Made by a program: the position numbers and the translations under genes. From positions 186,001 to 250,000 of the forward strand of contig QCMQ01000001.1 of NCBI GenBank assembly GCA_003213615.1: DNA of 64,000 nucleotides, given 5' to 3'. The notes under the pieces were generated by a model. The model worked only from the letters and a program-made list of their open reading frames with translations. It ran no database searches and was not told where the DNA came from. Shown here piece after piece: positions 1-9,995 of the stretch (position 1 is the stretch's first letter; the number at the start of each line of letters is the position of its first letter). Source of the stretch: Pelagibacteraceae bacterium AG-422-D23 (GTDB lineage: Bacteria; Pseudomonadota; Alphaproteobacteria; Pelagibacterales; Pelagibacteraceae).

Positions 1-101
1 AAGGACTTGATGATATCGCTTTATCATTAAAAAAATCAGAAAAAATAGAAAAGTTTGAAACAAATTTAAAAAACGAAAAGCCTTGGGTATTTAATGATTA
101 A
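1..101 (+). CDS. leuD: 3-isopropylmalate dehydratase small subunit, C-terminal end only
   Basis: Only the last 32 residues are in the window, read in frame from base 3 and ending in KPWVFND before TAA at 99-101. A tail of this kind directly before leuB fits LeuD. With LeuC, LeuD isomerises 2-isopropylmalate to 3-isopropylmalate in leucine synthesis. The stop overlaps the leuB start by 8 bases, which suggests translational coupling. The call rests on the short C-terminal sequence and on position; the catalytic part is outside the window. Confidence 0.8.
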   Translation, partial: GLDDIALSLKKSEKIEKFETNLKNEKPWVFND

Positions 102-1200
102 AGTAAAAAAAAGAAAAATACTTTTACTTCCTGGTGATGGTATTGGTCCAGAGGTAATAGCGGAGGTAAAAAAAATCATTAACTGGTTTAATGATAAAAA
201 ATCTTTAGATTTTGAAATAGATCAGGAGCTAGTTGGTGGTTGTTCTTATGATAAACACGGCACCCCTATCACTGATGAGGTTTTTTATAAAGCACTAGAA
301 AGTGAAGTAATTATGCTTGGAGCAGTTGGTGGTCCTACATGGGATAATCTTGAATTTTCCAAAAAACCAGAAAGAGCATTATTAAAACTTAGGAAAGAAT
401 TAAAACTTTTTGCAAATTTAAGGCCTGCAATTTGTTTCAAACAATTAGTCGATGCTTCAACCCTTAAGCCAGAGGTAGTTTCAGGACTAGATATAATGAT
501 AGTAAGAGAATTAACGGGCGGTATATATTTTGGTGAACCTAGAGGAATTAAGCCAATTGAAAATGGAGAAAGAAAAGGAATTAATACACACACTTATACG
601 ACTAGTGAAATTACTAGAGTAGCTAGGATCGCTTTTGAATTAGCTAGAAAAAGATCAAATAAGGTTACTTCTTGTGAAAAATCAAATGTGATGGAGGCAG
701 GACAATTGTGGAAAGAAGAAGTTCAAGAACTTCATGAAAAAGAATACAAAGATGTAGAACTAAGTCACATGTTAGCAGACAATTGTGCTATGCAGCTTTT
801 AAGAAACCCAAAACAATTTGATGTAATTGTAACAGATAATTTGTTTGGAGATATGTTGTCAGACCAAGCTTCAATGTTAACAGGATCTTTAGGTCTTTTG
901 CCCTCAGCATCTTTAGGTGCAAAAAATAAAGATGGTGAGATGAGAGCGATGTACGAGCCTATACACGGGTCAGCTCCAGATATAGCTGGTAAAGGGATAG
1001 CAAATCCAATTGCTTCTATTTTGAGCTTTGCTATGGCCCTGAGGTATTCTTTAGATCTTGATAAAGAAGCAGATATTTTAGAAAAAGCAGTTCAAGATGT
1101 TTTAAATGATGGGTTAAGAACTAAAGACACAATGTCAGAAGGCATGAAAGAGACTTCCACCTCAGCAATGGGTGATGCGATAATTTCAAAATTGCAATAA
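94..1200 (+). CDS. leuB: 3-isopropylmalate dehydrogenase
   Basis: This cytoplasmic enzyme oxidises and decarboxylates 3-isopropylmalate to 2-oxoisocaproate with NAD+, the third step of leucine synthesis. The 368 residues match the family length. Visible features are GDGIGPEV at residues 14-21, the [17 protein letters not shown] substrate loop near 130-148, the [15 protein letters not shown] metal-binding segment near 248, and [14 protein letters not shown] near 290. The ATG at 94 lies inside the end of leuD (8-base overlap), so the two are probably co-translated. The gene is followed 26 bases later by the DMSP cluster, which is functionally unrelated. Isocitrate and tartrate dehydrogenases are relatives, but the substrate loop and the leuD neighbour favour LeuB. 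Confidence 0.96.
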   Translation: MIKVKKRKILLLPGDGIGPEVIAEVKKIINWFNDKKSLDFEIDQELVGGCSYDKHGTPITDEVFYKALESEVIMLGAVGGPTWDNLEFSKKPERALLKLRKELKLFANLRPAICFKQLVDASTLKPEVVSGLDIMIVRELTGGIYFGEPRGIKPIENGERKGINTHTYTTSEITRVARIAFELARKRSNKVTSCEKSNVMEAGQLWKEEVQELHEKEYKDVELSHMLADNCAMQLLRNPKQFDVIVTDNLFGDMLSDQASMLTGSLGLLPSASLGAKNKDGEMRAMYEPIHGSAPDIAGKGIANPIASILSFAMALRYSLDLDKEADILEKAVQDVLNDGLRTKDTMSEGMKETSTSAMGDAIISKLQ

Positions 1201-1226
1201 AACTAGAATTATTCTAAGCTATTAAT

Positions 1227-2990
1227 ATGCCAACTTATACCGCTCCGTTAGATGACATGTTATTTCTCTTTGAAAAATTAAGAGATAATAAAAATTATAA
1301 TGAATTAGAAAAATACAGTGAAGTTAACCTAGATTTAGTTAAGGATATTTTACAAGAAGCTGCAAAAATAAATCAAAATTTGTTATTACCATTAGCAATA
1401 GCTGGAGATGAAAATCCTGCTAAATTAGAGAATGGTATTGTAAGGACACCACCAGGTTATAAAGAAGCTTATAATAAATACATTGAAGATGGATGGATAT
1501 CATTATCTTGTGATCCAAAATATGGAGGTCAAGGAATGCCTAAAACAGTGAGTGCCTTTTTTGATGAAATGATGTCTTCAACCTCATTAGCATTTAAACT
1601 TTATAGTGAATTAACTATAGGCGCTTATAATTGTCTTTTACGTCACGCAACCGATGAAATGAAAGATAAATATCTTCCAAAAATGGTTGAGGGAAAATGG
1701 AGTGGCACGATGTGTTTAACAGAACCAGTATGTGGGACTGATTTAGGAATGTTAAAAACTAAAGCTGTAGAACAAAAAGATGGAACTTATAAAATTAGTG
1801 GTCAAAAAATTTTTATTACTTCAGGTGATCATGATCTAACAGAAAACATTATACATTTAGTTATAGCTAGAGCGACCGACTCTCCTCCAGGTACAAAAGG
1901 GATAAGTTTATTTCTTGTTCCTAAATTTATTGTAAACGAAGATGGATCTATTGGTCCTAGAAATGGAGTATCTACTGGTTCGGTTGAGCACAAAATGGGT
2001 ATCAAAGGTTCAGCTACATGTGTATTAAATTTTGATGATGCAATTGGATATATGATAGGGCCAAAAAATAAGGGACTTAATCAAATGTTTACCATGATGA
2101 ATTTAGAAAGAATTGTAGTTGGAATACAAGGACTGGGAATTTCTGAAATTGCTTATCAAAATTCACTCTCTTATGCCAAGGAGAGAAAACAAGGCAAGAC
2201 ACATAATTCAAAGTCAACAAATGGTACTGATTTTATAATTGAACATGCGGATATAAGACGAACTTTATTAAATATGAAGTCAATTATAGAAGGCGAGAGA
2301 GCTTTATGTTTTTGGTTATCACAACAAACAGAGGTAAGCCTTTATCATCCTGATGAAAAGATAAAGCAGGAGGCTTCTGACTATGTTTCATTAATGACTC
2401 CAGTTGTAAAATCATTATTTACTGATTTAGCCATGGAAATTACAAGCGATGCAATGCAGATTCACGGTGGTTATGGTTTCACCAAAGATCAAGGAATAGA
2501 GCAATTATATCGTGATAATAGAATAACACCAATTTATGAAGGTACAAATTCTGTTCAGGCAGCTGATTTAGTATTTAGAAAATTATCTAATAAAAATGGA
2601 GATATCATAAATAAATTTTTGGAGATGATAAAATCAGAGTGTAAAAGTGATAATGAAAAAGTGAAAACTTTTTCAAAAGAACTTGATCATTACTTAGATA
2701 TTCTATCTAAATTCACAGACTGGATTAAAGATAAAATCAAAATAGAAAAAGATGATGTTAGTTCTGCAGCAAACGATTATTTAAAAACACTTGGATATGT
2801 TTCGTTAGCATACTCCTGGATAAAAATTTTAGAAGTAAGTTTTAAAAACCTAGATTCAAACAAGGAATTTTATAGCGATAAGATTAATACAGCTCAATTT
2901 TATTTTGAAAAAGTATTACCTAGAGCTGAATATCATTATAAATCTGCAATTTCTGGAAGTTCAAATATTATGAAATTTAACTTCAATTAA
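1227..2990 (+). CDS. dmdC: Acyl-CoA dehydrogenase, probable methylmercaptopropionyl-CoA dehydrogenase (DmdC)
   Basis: This is a 587-residue FAD-dependent acyl-CoA dehydrogenase of the long subfamily that carries an extra C-terminal domain, like the roughly 600-residue DmdC proteins. The expected reaction is oxidation of 3-methylmercaptopropionyl-CoA to methylthioacryloyl-CoA. Seen in sequence: MCLTEPVCGTDLG (FAD and substrate binding, near 166-178), QIHGGYGFTKDQGIEQLYRD near 411-430, and YEGTN with the likely catalytic base Glu438. The region after about residue 455 is the helical C-terminal extension. The gene starts the run dmdC-dmdB-hydrolase-dmdA and is 2 bases from dmdB. Sequence alone would allow another acyl-CoA substrate; the specific name depends on the adjacent dmdB and dmdA. 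Confidence 0.8.
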   Translation: MPTYTAPLDDMLFLFEKLRDNKNYNELEKYSEVNLDLVKDILQEAAKINQNLLLPLAIAGDENPAKLENGIVRTPPGYKEAYNKYIEDGWISLSCDPKYGGQGMPKTVSAFFDEMMSSTSLAFKLYSELTIGAYNCLLRHATDEMKDKYLPKMVEGKWSGTMCLTEPVCGTDLGMLKTKAVEQKDGTYKISGQKIFITSGDHDLTENIIHLVIARATDSPPGTKGISLFLVPKFIVNEDGSIGPRNGVSTGSVEHKMGIKGSATCVLNFDDAIGYMIGPKNKGLNQMFTMMNLERIVVGIQGLGISEIAYQNSLSYAKERKQGKTHNSKSTNGTDFIIEHADIRRTLLNMKSIIEGERALCFWLSQQTEVSLYHPDEKIKQEASDYVSLMTPVVKSLFTDLAMEITSDAMQIHGGYGFTKDQGIEQLYRDNRITPIYEGTNSVQAADLVFRKLSNKNGDIINKFLEMIKSECKSDNEKVKTFSKELDHYLDILSKFTDWIKDKIKIEKDDVSSAANDYLKTLGYVSLAYSWIKILEVSFKNLDSNKEFYSDKINTAQFYFEKVLPRAEYHYKSAISGSSNIMKFNFN

Positions 2991-2992
2991 TT

Positions 2993-4609
2993 ATGAACCA
3001 TTACGAAACAAATTTAGATAAAAATAAAGCGAATTATGTACCTTTAACACCTCTTACTTTTTTAAAAAGAGCAACAGAGATCTATCCTAACTATGAGGCT
3101 ATAATTTATGAAAATCGCAAATATACTTGGGCTGAAGTTTATAAAAGAACTGTTAAATTTGCGAGTGCACTTTCAAAAATTGGTATTAAGAAAGGTGATA
3201 CTGTTTCTTTTTTAGCTTTTAATACACCAGAAATTTTTGAAGGACATTATTCGGTGCCAATGATTGGCGCTGTGCTAAATACAATTAACATAAGATTAGA
3301 TGCTAATACAATTGCATATATTTTAAAACATAGTGATGCAAAAGTATTAGTAGTCGATAGGCAGTTACATGTAGAGGTAAAAAAAGCTTTAAAAACTCTG
3401 GATAAAAAAATTACAATAATTGACATACATGACAAGTGTGCAGAGCAATCTAAATTAGAAAAAATTGGTAACTTAGAATATGAAAGTTTTTTAAATACAG
3501 GGGATGAAAATTATGATTGGCAAATGCCAGATGATGAATGGCAAGCAATATCATTAAGTTATACCTCAGGTACTACAGGAAATCCTAAAGGAGTGGTTTA
3601 TCACCATAGAGGAGCATATTTAATGTCAACAGGAAGTTCTGTAGCTTGGAATATGCCAAACAGATTAAATTTTTTAACTGTTGTTCCAATGTTCCATTGT
3701 AATGGTTGGTGCTATCCATGGACAGTTCCAATGTTAAATGGGAGGACGATTTGTTTAAGAAATATTGATGTCAAAAAAATTTTTGAATTAATTAATAAAT
3801 ATGAAGTTACCCATTTTGGCGGTGCGCCAATAGTATTAAATATGATTACAGGTGCACCTGAAAGTGACCAAAAAAAATTAAAGCAAAAGGTTTATGTCTT
3901 GACTGCTGGAGCACCTCCACCAAGTATAATTTTCAAAAAGATGAAAGCTCTTGGTTTTGAAGTTATGCATGTTTACGGTTTAACAGAAACTTATGGTCAT
4001 GTTACTCAGTGTGCATGGAATGATGATTGGAATAATTTTGATGAGGAAAAACAAAATGAAATTAAAGCAAGACAAGGTGTTAAATATCCAAACACTGAAG
4101 GTGTAGTTGTTTTAGATCCAGAAACAATGAAAGAAGTTCCTAAAGATGGCAAAACAATTGGTGAAATTATGATTAGAGGAAATGTCGTAATGAAAGGTTA
4201 TTTTAAAGATAAAGAAGCTACTGATAAAGCTATGAAAGATGGATGGTTTCATAGTGGTGATTTAGCTGTCATGCATCCTGATGGGTATGTAAAAATACAA
4301 GATAGATCAAAAGATATAATTATTTCTGGTGGTGAAAATATTTCCTCGATTGAAATAGAAAATACACTTTCTAAACATCCATCAGTTTCTATTGCAGCAG
4401 TTGTCGCTAAGCCAGACGAAAAATGGGGAGAAGTTCCTTGCGCATTTATCGAAATGGTAAAAGATAAGCCAGTGTCGGAAAAAGAATTAATTGATTTTTG
4501 TAAAGAAACTTTAGCAGGATTTAAAGTTCCTAAGAAAGTTGTCTTCTGTGAGTTGCCAAAAACTTCAACAGGAAAAATACAAAAATTTGAATTAAGAAAA
4601 CAAGTTTAG
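2993..4609 (+). CDS. dmdB: Acyl-CoA synthetase, probable methylmercaptopropionate-CoA ligase (DmdB)
   Basis: This 538-residue enzyme of the ANL superfamily (AMP-forming acyl-CoA ligases) is expected to activate 3-methylmercaptopropionate, the product of DmdA, to its CoA thioester using ATP. The P-loop YTSGTTGNPKG is at residues 190-200, the A5-type motif VYGLTETYG near 329, and the A7/A8 region GWFHSGDLAVMHPDGYVKIQDRSKD near 417-441. The C-terminal PKTSTGKIQK carries the adenylation lysine at 528. It begins 2 bases after dmdC and is followed 7 bases later by an alpha/beta hydrolase. Medium-chain fatty-acid or cinnamate-type ligases look similar; placement between dmdC and dmdA makes the DmdB role the best call. 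Confidence 0.82.
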   Translation: MNHYETNLDKNKANYVPLTPLTFLKRATEIYPNYEAIIYENRKYTWAEVYKRTVKFASALSKIGIKKGDTVSFLAFNTPEIFEGHYSVPMIGAVLNTINIRLDANTIAYILKHSDAKVLVVDRQLHVEVKKALKTLDKKITIIDIHDKCAEQSKLEKIGNLEYESFLNTGDENYDWQMPDDEWQAISLSYTSGTTGNPKGVVYHHRGAYLMSTGSSVAWNMPNRLNFLTVVPMFHCNGWCYPWTVPMLNGRTICLRNIDVKKIFELINKYEVTHFGGAPIVLNMITGAPESDQKKLKQKVYVLTAGAPPPSIIFKKMKALGFEVMHVYGLTETYGHVTQCAWNDDWNNFDEEKQNEIKARQGVKYPNTEGVVVLDPETMKEVPKDGKTIGEIMIRGNVVMKGYFKDKEATDKAMKDGWFHSGDLAVMHPDGYVKIQDRSKDIIISGGENISSIEIENTLSKHPSVSIAAVVAKPDEKWGEVPCAFIEMVKDKPVSEKELIDFCKETLAGFKVPKKVVFCELPKTSTGKIQKFELRKQV

Positions 4610-4616
4610 GTAATTT

Positions 4617-5393
4617 TTGATTTTTCAATTAGAAAATAAAAATGTTTATGCTTCTGATGCAGGACAGGGCATTGATCAAAATAAAGAAACAATAGTATTT
4701 CTTCATGGAAGTGGTCTTTCACATATTGTTTGGTCTTTAACAGAGCAGTTTTTTTCAAATAATAATTTTAACGTATTATCTATTGATTTACCTGGCCATG
4801 GTAATTCAGATGGTCCTTGCTTAGATAGTATTGAAAAAATAGCTGATTGGTTGGAACAGGTTTTTAATAAACTAAATTTAAATAATTTAATTTTAATTGG
4901 TCATTCTCAAGGTTGTTTGGAGATACTTGAATATGCTCATAAATACAAAAATAGAATAAAAAAGTTAGTTTTTATTGGAGGTTCAAATAAGATGCCAGTT
5001 CATCCAGATTTAATTGATTTAGCAAAAAATGGAGACTCTGATGCTGTTAAATTAATGATGAAGTGGGGTTATGAAGGTTCAAAAAGATTTATTGGAGGCA
5101 ACCCAGTAGAAAAAATAATACAATCACCTAGAGACATAAGAGACATACTAGCAGTAGACCTTGTTGCATGTAATAACTATAAAAATGGTTCTGATGCTGC
5201 TAAATTAATAGAATTTCCATCGATGTTTATTTTTGGTTCTTTAGATAAGATGGTAAATCTAGAAGCTGGAAAAAAATTTTCTAGTCTAATTAATAATTCA
5301 TTTACTCATATAATCGAAGGTTGTGGTCACATGATTATGATTGAAAAAGCATTTGAAATGAGAGACAAAGTTTTAGAATTTTTAAAAAAATGA
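4617..5393 (+). CDS. Alpha/beta hydrolase embedded in the DMSP cluster, substrate unknown
   Basis: This 258-residue single-domain alpha/beta hydrolase has an intact triad: nucleophile elbow GHSQG at 95-99 (Ser97), Asp210 in GSLDKMV, and His238 in GCGHM. The oxyanion loop is FLHGSG at 28-33. No signal peptide or membrane segment is visible, so it is probably cytoplasmic. The start is a TTG at 4617 with AGG six bases upstream. Its TGA overlaps the ATG of dmdA as ATGA, so it is translationally coupled to the demethylase. I do not recognise its substrate. A thioesterase or hydrolase acting on a CoA or sulfur intermediate of DMSP breakdown is an inference from location only. No enoyl-CoA hydratase-type dmdD is present in this cluster. 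Confidence 0.85.
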   Translation: MIFQLENKNVYASDAGQGIDQNKETIVFLHGSGLSHIVWSLTEQFFSNNNFNVLSIDLPGHGNSDGPCLDSIEKIADWLEQVFNKLNLNNLILIGHSQGCLEILEYAHKYKNRIKKLVFIGGSNKMPVHPDLIDLAKNGDSDAVKLMMKWGYEGSKRFIGGNPVEKIIQSPRDIRDILAVDLVACNNYKNGSDAAKLIEFPSMFIFGSLDKMVNLEAGKKFSSLINNSFTHIIEGCGHMIMIEKAFEMRDKVLEFLKK

Positions 5394-6499
5394 AAAACTT
5401 TTTAATTGCAAAATCAAGAAGACTTAGAGGTACACCATATACTTCTCGAATTGAAGAACAAGGTGTTACAGCCTATACAATTTATAACCATATGTTGCTT
5501 CCAGCTGCTTTTGGTTCAATAGAAGATTCTTACCATCATTTAAAAGAGCATGTTCAAATTTGGGATGTAGCAGCTGAAAGACAGGTAGAAATTTCAGGAA
5601 AAGATTCTGCAAAATTAGTTCAGCTAATGACTTGTAGAGATTTGTCAAAATCTAAAGATGGAAGATGTTATTATTGTCCAATTATAGATGATAATGCTGG
5701 ATTAATTAATGATCCGGTTGTTTTAAGAATAAATGAAAACAAATGGTGGATTTCTATTGCTGATACTGACGTAATATTATTTGCAAAAGGATTAGCAATT
5801 GGAAATAAATTTGATGTTGAAATCCTAGAGCCTAAAGTTGATATCATGGCCGTACAAGGTCCAAAATCATTTAAATTAATGGAAAAAGTATTTGGAGAAC
5901 AGATCACAAAATTAAAATTTTTTGGTTTTGATTATTTTGATTTTGGAGGTGCAAAGCACCTTATTGCACAATCTGGATGGTCTAAACAAGGAGGTTATGA
6001 AGTATATGTTCAAAATACCGAAGCAGGTTTAAAACTATATGATCATTTATTTGAAATTGGGAAAGAATTTAATATTAAACCAGGGTGTCCTAATTTGATA
6101 GAACGTATAGAAAGTGGACTGTTATCTCTTGGTAATGATATGGATAACGGAGATAATCCTTATGAATGTGGTTTTGATAAATATGTTAACATAGATAGTA
6201 ACATTATTTTTTTAGGAAAAGAAAAATTAAAGAAAATAAAATCTGAAGGAATAAAAAGAAAATTAATGGGTGTTAATTTAGACCTTAATAAAATAAGTTT
6301 ATCAGGATCTTTAAATCTGACAGATGATCAGAACAACATTATTGGAGAATTAAGGTCAGCCTGCTACTCACCACATTTTAAAAAAGTAATTGGTATTGCT
6401 ATGATGAAAAAATCGCATTGGAATGTAGACCAGGACGTAAAAGCTAGTATAAATGGTGATATTTGTAGTGGTAAAGTTTGCGATTTGCCTTTTATTTAG
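5390..6499 (+). CDS. dmdA: Tetrahydrofolate-dependent DMSP demethylase
   Basis: DmdA transfers one methyl group from dimethylsulfoniopropionate to tetrahydrofolate, giving methylmercaptopropionate and 5-methyl-THF in the cytoplasm. The 369-residue protein has the GcvT-like fold. It carries the features I associate with SAR11 DmdA rather than with the glycine cleavage T protein: an N-terminus with [18 protein letters not shown] near 9-26, [23 protein letters not shown] near 57-72, and a C-terminus ending VCDLPFI. No gcvH or gcvP is nearby, while dmdB- and dmdC-like genes are. Its ATG overlaps the hydrolase stop as ATGA. It is the last gene of the cluster; asd begins 15 bases later and could be co-transcribed. 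Confidence 0.93.
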   Translation: MKNFLIAKSRRLRGTPYTSRIEEQGVTAYTIYNHMLLPAAFGSIEDSYHHLKEHVQIWDVAAERQVEISGKDSAKLVQLMTCRDLSKSKDGRCYYCPIIDDNAGLINDPVVLRINENKWWISIADTDVILFAKGLAIGNKFDVEILEPKVDIMAVQGPKSFKLMEKVFGEQITKLKFFGFDYFDFGGAKHLIAQSGWSKQGGYEVYVQNTEAGLKLYDHLFEIGKEFNIKPGCPNLIERIESGLLSLGNDMDNGDNPYECGFDKYVNIDSNIIFLGKEKLKKIKSEGIKRKLMGVNLDLNKISLSGSLNLTDDQNNIIGELRSACYSPHFKKVIGIAMMKKSHWNVDQDVKASINGDICSGKVCDLPFI

Positions 6500-6514
6500 T
6501 ATAACAACTTTAAA

Positions 6515-7510
6515 ATGAACATAGCTATAGTAGGTGCAACAGGAAATGTTGGTAGGAAAACTCTTGAAGTATTTAATAAAAAAAACTTCAAGTTTGATAA
6601 TCTATATTTAGTTGCATCAGAAAAAAGTGCAGGAAAAAAAATCTCTTTTAGAGATAAAGAGTATGAAATTCAGAATTTAGAGACATATGATTTTTCAAAA
6701 GCAGATATAACTTTTTTTGCAGCAGGAGGAAGAATTGCTGAAAAATATGCAGAAAAAGCTGCCAAATATACAATCGTAATAGATAATTCAAGTTTTTTTA
6801 GGATGGATCCTGATGTTCCATTGATCGTTCCACAAGTGAATGCATCTGATATAAAAAAAATGAAAAAAAATATAATTGCAAATCCAAACTGTTCTACAGC
6901 TCAATTAGTTATTGTACTTAAACCTCTACATGATTTATTTAAAATTAAAAGAGTAGTGATATCAACTTACCAATCAGTTTCAGGTGGTGGCAAAGGTCCA
7001 ATGGATGAATTAGTTGAACAAACTAAACAATATTTAGAAGGTAAAAAAATTGAGTCAAAAAATTTTACTAAACAAATAGCATTCAATATAATTCCACACA
7101 TTGATGTATTTGCTGATGATGGATACACAAAAGAAGAATTAAAAATGACAAATGAAACAAAAAAGATTTTAGATGAAACAATTGAGCTTACAGCAACATG
7201 TGTAAGAATTCCTGTATTGGTATCGCACTCTGAGGCTGCAAATATAGAGTTTGAAAAGCCATTTAATTTAGAAAAAGTTAGGGAAGCTTTAAGTAATGCA
7301 GAAGGATGTGAAGTTATAGATAAAAGGGAAAATGGAGGTTATAGCACGCCATTAGAAGCCACAGGAAAAGACGAGACTTATATATCAAGAATTAGAGAAG
7401 ATAAAACAAAAGAGAATTCGATTAATTTATGGATAGTATCAGATAATTTATTAAGAGGTGCAGCTCTAAATTCTGTCGAAATTGCAGAGACAATAATTAA
7501 TTCAAAGTAG
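6515..7510 (+). CDS. asd: Aspartate-semialdehyde dehydrogenase
   Basis: Asd reduces aspartyl phosphate to aspartate semialdehyde with NADPH, the branch point to lysine, diaminopimelate, threonine and methionine. The 331-residue length is typical. The N-terminal nucleotide-binding motif AIVGATGNVG is at 4-13, FFAAGG near 70, and the catalytic cysteine is Cys126 in PNCSTAQ. SVSGGGKGPMDEL near 155 and the substrate-binding RIPVLVSHSE near 226 are also present. It sits between dmdA and sdhC with 15- and 3-base gaps, so it is probably read through from upstream; no separate promoter is obvious. Confidence 0.96.
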   Translation: MNIAIVGATGNVGRKTLEVFNKKNFKFDNLYLVASEKSAGKKISFRDKEYEIQNLETYDFSKADITFFAAGGRIAEKYAEKAAKYTIVIDNSSFFRMDPDVPLIVPQVNASDIKKMKKNIIANPNCSTAQLVIVLKPLHDLFKIKRVVISTYQSVSGGGKGPMDELVEQTKQYLEGKKIESKNFTKQIAFNIIPHIDVFADDGYTKEELKMTNETKKILDETIELTATCVRIPVLVSHSEAANIEFEKPFNLEKVREALSNAEGCEVIDKRENGGYSTPLEATGKDETYISRIREDKTKENSINLWIVSDNLLRGAALNSVEIAETIINSK

Positions 7511-7513
7511 GCA

Positions 7514-7894
7514 ATGGAAAATAAACCACTATCACCACATATACAAATTTATAAATGGCATATCTCATCTCTGGTATCTATTTCTCATAGGATTACTGGA
7601 ATAATAAATATTTTAGCAATAACATTAATGTGTATTTGGTTTGCATTAATTCTTTTAGGTGAGAGCAATTACGAAATAATTAAAATTTTTTTACAAACCT
7701 TTGTTGGTAAATTTATTTTGATTGGAATTACGTGGTCATTTAGTTTTCAAATGTTAAGTGAAATAAGACACTTAATTATGGATTTTGGTTACGGTTTTGA
7801 TTTAAAAATAACTAAAATTACAGGCTTATTAGTTATTTTTGGCTCATTAATTTTAACTATCTTGATTTATTTAATTGGTAGAGGTTTAAATTAA
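7514..7894 (+). CDS. sdhC: Succinate dehydrogenase cytochrome b556 subunit
   Basis: This 126-residue integral membrane subunit anchors succinate dehydrogenase (complex II) and helps form the haem b and ubiquinone sites. Three hydrophobic helices are visible, roughly 28-48, 64-82 and 103-123. The family signature SISHRITGI (23-31) contains the quinone-site Ser/Arg region, and RHLIMD (85-90) contains the expected haem-ligand histidine His86. It starts 3 bases after asd and shares one base with sdhD, so the sdh genes are tightly coupled. Confidence 0.93.
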   Translation: MENKPLSPHIQIYKWHISSLVSISHRITGIINILAITLMCIWFALILLGESNYEIIKIFLQTFVGKFILIGITWSFSFQMLSEIRHLIMDFGYGFDLKITKITGLLVIFGSLILTILIYLIGRGLN

Positions 7895-8223
7895 TGATCC
7901 CAGCAACAAAGAAATGGTTATTTTTAAGAGCAAGTTCTGTAATTTTATTACCACTAATGTTTTGGTTTATTATTAATTTAGTAAATGTATATGATAAAAA
8001 CTATCAAGATCTAGTTGAGTTTTTAACTACCCAACCTTCAAAATTCTTAATTAGTTTATTTTTGGTATTTGCATATTTTTTCTCTGCTTTGAGCATAAGT
8101 GAGGTTTTTGAAGACTATATTAAAGATGAAAAAATCAAAAATGCCGCAAACAAAGTTCTTAATTTTTTTGCTATAATAATCCCAATAATTACAATTTTTG
8201 TAATATTTAATTTAAATACATGA
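7894..8223 (+). CDS. sdhD: Succinate dehydrogenase membrane anchor subunit
   Basis: This 109-residue membrane anchor of complex II has three hydrophobic stretches near 14-32, 50-68 and 87-106. The family EDY motif is at 73-75, matching the quinone-site Asp-Tyr of known SdhD. At the position eleven residues before that Asp, where E. coli-type SdhD has a haem b axial histidine, this protein has Phe63 (TTC at 8080-8082), and the protein has no other histidine. The start overlaps the sdhC stop by one base and the end overlaps sdhA by 4 bases (ATGA). Identity comes mainly from position, size and the EDY motif. Confidence 0.88.
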   Translation: MIPATKKWLFLRASSVILLPLMFWFIINLVNVYDKNYQDLVEFLTTQPSKFLISLFLVFAYFFSALSISEVFEDYIKDEKIKNAANKVLNFFAIIIPIITIFVIFNLNT

Positions 8224-9995
8224 AAGCATACGAAATAATTGATCACGAGTACGATGTTGTTGTACTTGGAGCAGGTGGCTCAGGATTAAGGGCAGCTGTA
8301 GGACTTAGTGAGGCTGGCCTGAAAACAGCATGTATTTCAAAAGTATTTCCAACAAGAAGTCATACATCTGCTGCACAAGGCGGTATCTCAGCTGCACTTG
8401 GTAACATGGGTGAAGATGACTGGCGATGGCACATGTACGATACTGTAAAAGGTGCAGACTGGTTAGGTGACCAAGATAGTATTGAATATTTATGTAAAGA
8501 AGCTCCCAAAGCAGTTTTAGAATTAGAGAAATATGGTGTCCCTTTTAGTCGAACTGATGAAGGAAAAATTTATCAAAGACCCTTTGGTGGTATGACCAAA
8601 AACTATGGAAACGGAATAGTACAAAGAACATGTGCTGCTGCAGATAGAACGGGACATGCAATATTGCATACTCTTTATGGACAGGCATTAAAACATAATA
8701 CAGAATTTTTTATTGAGTATTTTGCTTTGGACCTGCTAATGAAAAATGGAGAATGCAAAGGATTAATTGCTTGGAATCTAAATAATGGAACAATTCATAG
8801 ATTTAGAGCTCACACTGTGATTATAGCAACTGGAGGATACGGAAAAGTATATTACTCAGCAACTTCTGCTCATACTTGTACAGGAGATGGTAATGCTATG
8901 GTTTTAAGAGCTGGATTGCCACTTCAGGATATGGAGTTCGTCCAATTCCATCCAACAGGAATATATGGTCATGGTACTTTAATAACAGAGGGTGCACGTG
9001 GAGAAGGAGGATATCTTACAAATTCTAAAGGAGAAAGATTTATGGAAAGATATGCACCGAATGCAAAAGATTTGGCTTCAAGGGATGTAGTAAGTCGATC
9101 TATGTCAATTGAGATTAATGAAGGAAGAGGTGTTGGAAAAGATCAAGATCATGTTCATTTAAATTTAAGTCATTTAGATAAAGAAATTATTGAAAGCAGG
9201 CTACCTGGAATAACCGAGGCATCAAGATTATTTGCAAATATAGACGTCACAAAAGAACCAATTCCTGTTGTACCAACAGTTCATTATAACATGGGAGGCA
9301 TTCCTACTAATTATAAAGCGGAAGTATTAACTGTTAATGGTTCAGAAAAAACTGTACCTGGATTAATGGCTATTGGTGAAGCTGCATGTGTTTCCGTACA
9401 TGGAGCAAATAGACTTGGATCTAATTCTTTAATTGATTTAGTAGTATTTGGAAGATCAGCCGCAAAGAGAGCAGCTGAATTAATAAAACCAGGAACACCA
9501 CATGAAGAAATTCCTGATTCAGAAACCCAAAAATGTTTAGATAGATTTGATAAGCTAAGAAACGCCAAAGGAGAAAATAGCACTGCAGATTTGAGGTTGT
9601 CGATGCAAAAAACTATGCAGTCTAAATGTGCAGTATTTAGAACAGAAAAAAATCTAAAAGAGGGTGTCGATGAAATTAGAAAAACTTATGATGGTATAGA
9701 CTCAATTTCTGTTAAAGATAGATCTTTAGTTTTTAATACTGATTTAGTTGAAACATTAGAATTTGATAATCTAATCAGACAAGCCGTAACAACGGTGGAC
9801 TCTGCATATCAAAGAAAAGAAAGCAGAGGTGCACATGCAAGAGAGGATTATCCAAAAAGAGATGATCAAAAATTTATGCGGCATACTCTTGCTTGGTTTG
9901 ATGGCAAAAACACTAAAATTAGTTATAGACCTGTGCATCAATCAACGTTAACTAATGATGTACAATATTTTCCACCACAAGAACGGGTTTATTAA
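8220..9995 (+). CDS. sdhA: Succinate dehydrogenase flavoprotein subunit
   Basis: SdhA oxidises succinate to fumarate with covalently bound FAD on the cytoplasmic face of the membrane. The 591 residues match the family. Seen: the dinucleotide fold [14 protein letters not shown] near 13-26, [13 protein letters not shown] with the flavinylated His48, the substrate region [11 protein letters not shown] and TEGARGEGG near 240-262, [10 protein letters not shown] near 285, and [10 protein letters not shown] near 403. It starts by ATGA overlap with sdhD and shares one base with sdhB. Confidence 0.98.
   Translation: MKAYEIIDHEYDVVVLGAGGSGLRAAVGLSEAGLKTACISKVFPTRSHTSAAQGGISAALGNMGEDDWRWHMYDTVKGADWLGDQDSIEYLCKEAPKAVLELEKYGVPFSRTDEGKIYQRPFGGMTKNYGNGIVQRTCAAADRTGHAILHTLYGQALKHNTEFFIEYFALDLLMKNGECKGLIAWNLNNGTIHRFRAHTVIIATGGYGKVYYSATSAHTCTGDGNAMVLRAGLPLQDMEFVQFHPTGIYGHGTLITEGARGEGGYLTNSKGERFMERYAPNAKDLASRDVVSRSMSIEINEGRGVGKDQDHVHLNLSHLDKEIIESRLPGITEASRLFANIDVTKEPIPVVPTVHYNMGGIPTNYKAEVLTVNGSEKTVPGLMAIGEAACVSVHGANRLGSNSLIDLVVFGRSAAKRAAELIKPGTPHEEIPDSETQKCLDRFDKLRNAKGENSTADLRLSMQKTMQSKCAVFRTEKNLKEGVDEIRKTYDGIDSISVKDRSLVFNTDLVETLEFDNLIRQAVTTVDSAYQRKESRGAHAREDYPKRDDQKFMRHTLAWFDGKNTKISYRPVHQSTLTNDVQYFPPQERVY

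Noticed and set aside
5390-6499. Glycine cleavage T protein (GcvT) instead of DmdA
   Set aside because: The fold is shared, but the N-terminal and C-terminal sequences fit DmdA, dmdB/dmdC-like genes are adjacent, and no gcvH or gcvP is nearby.
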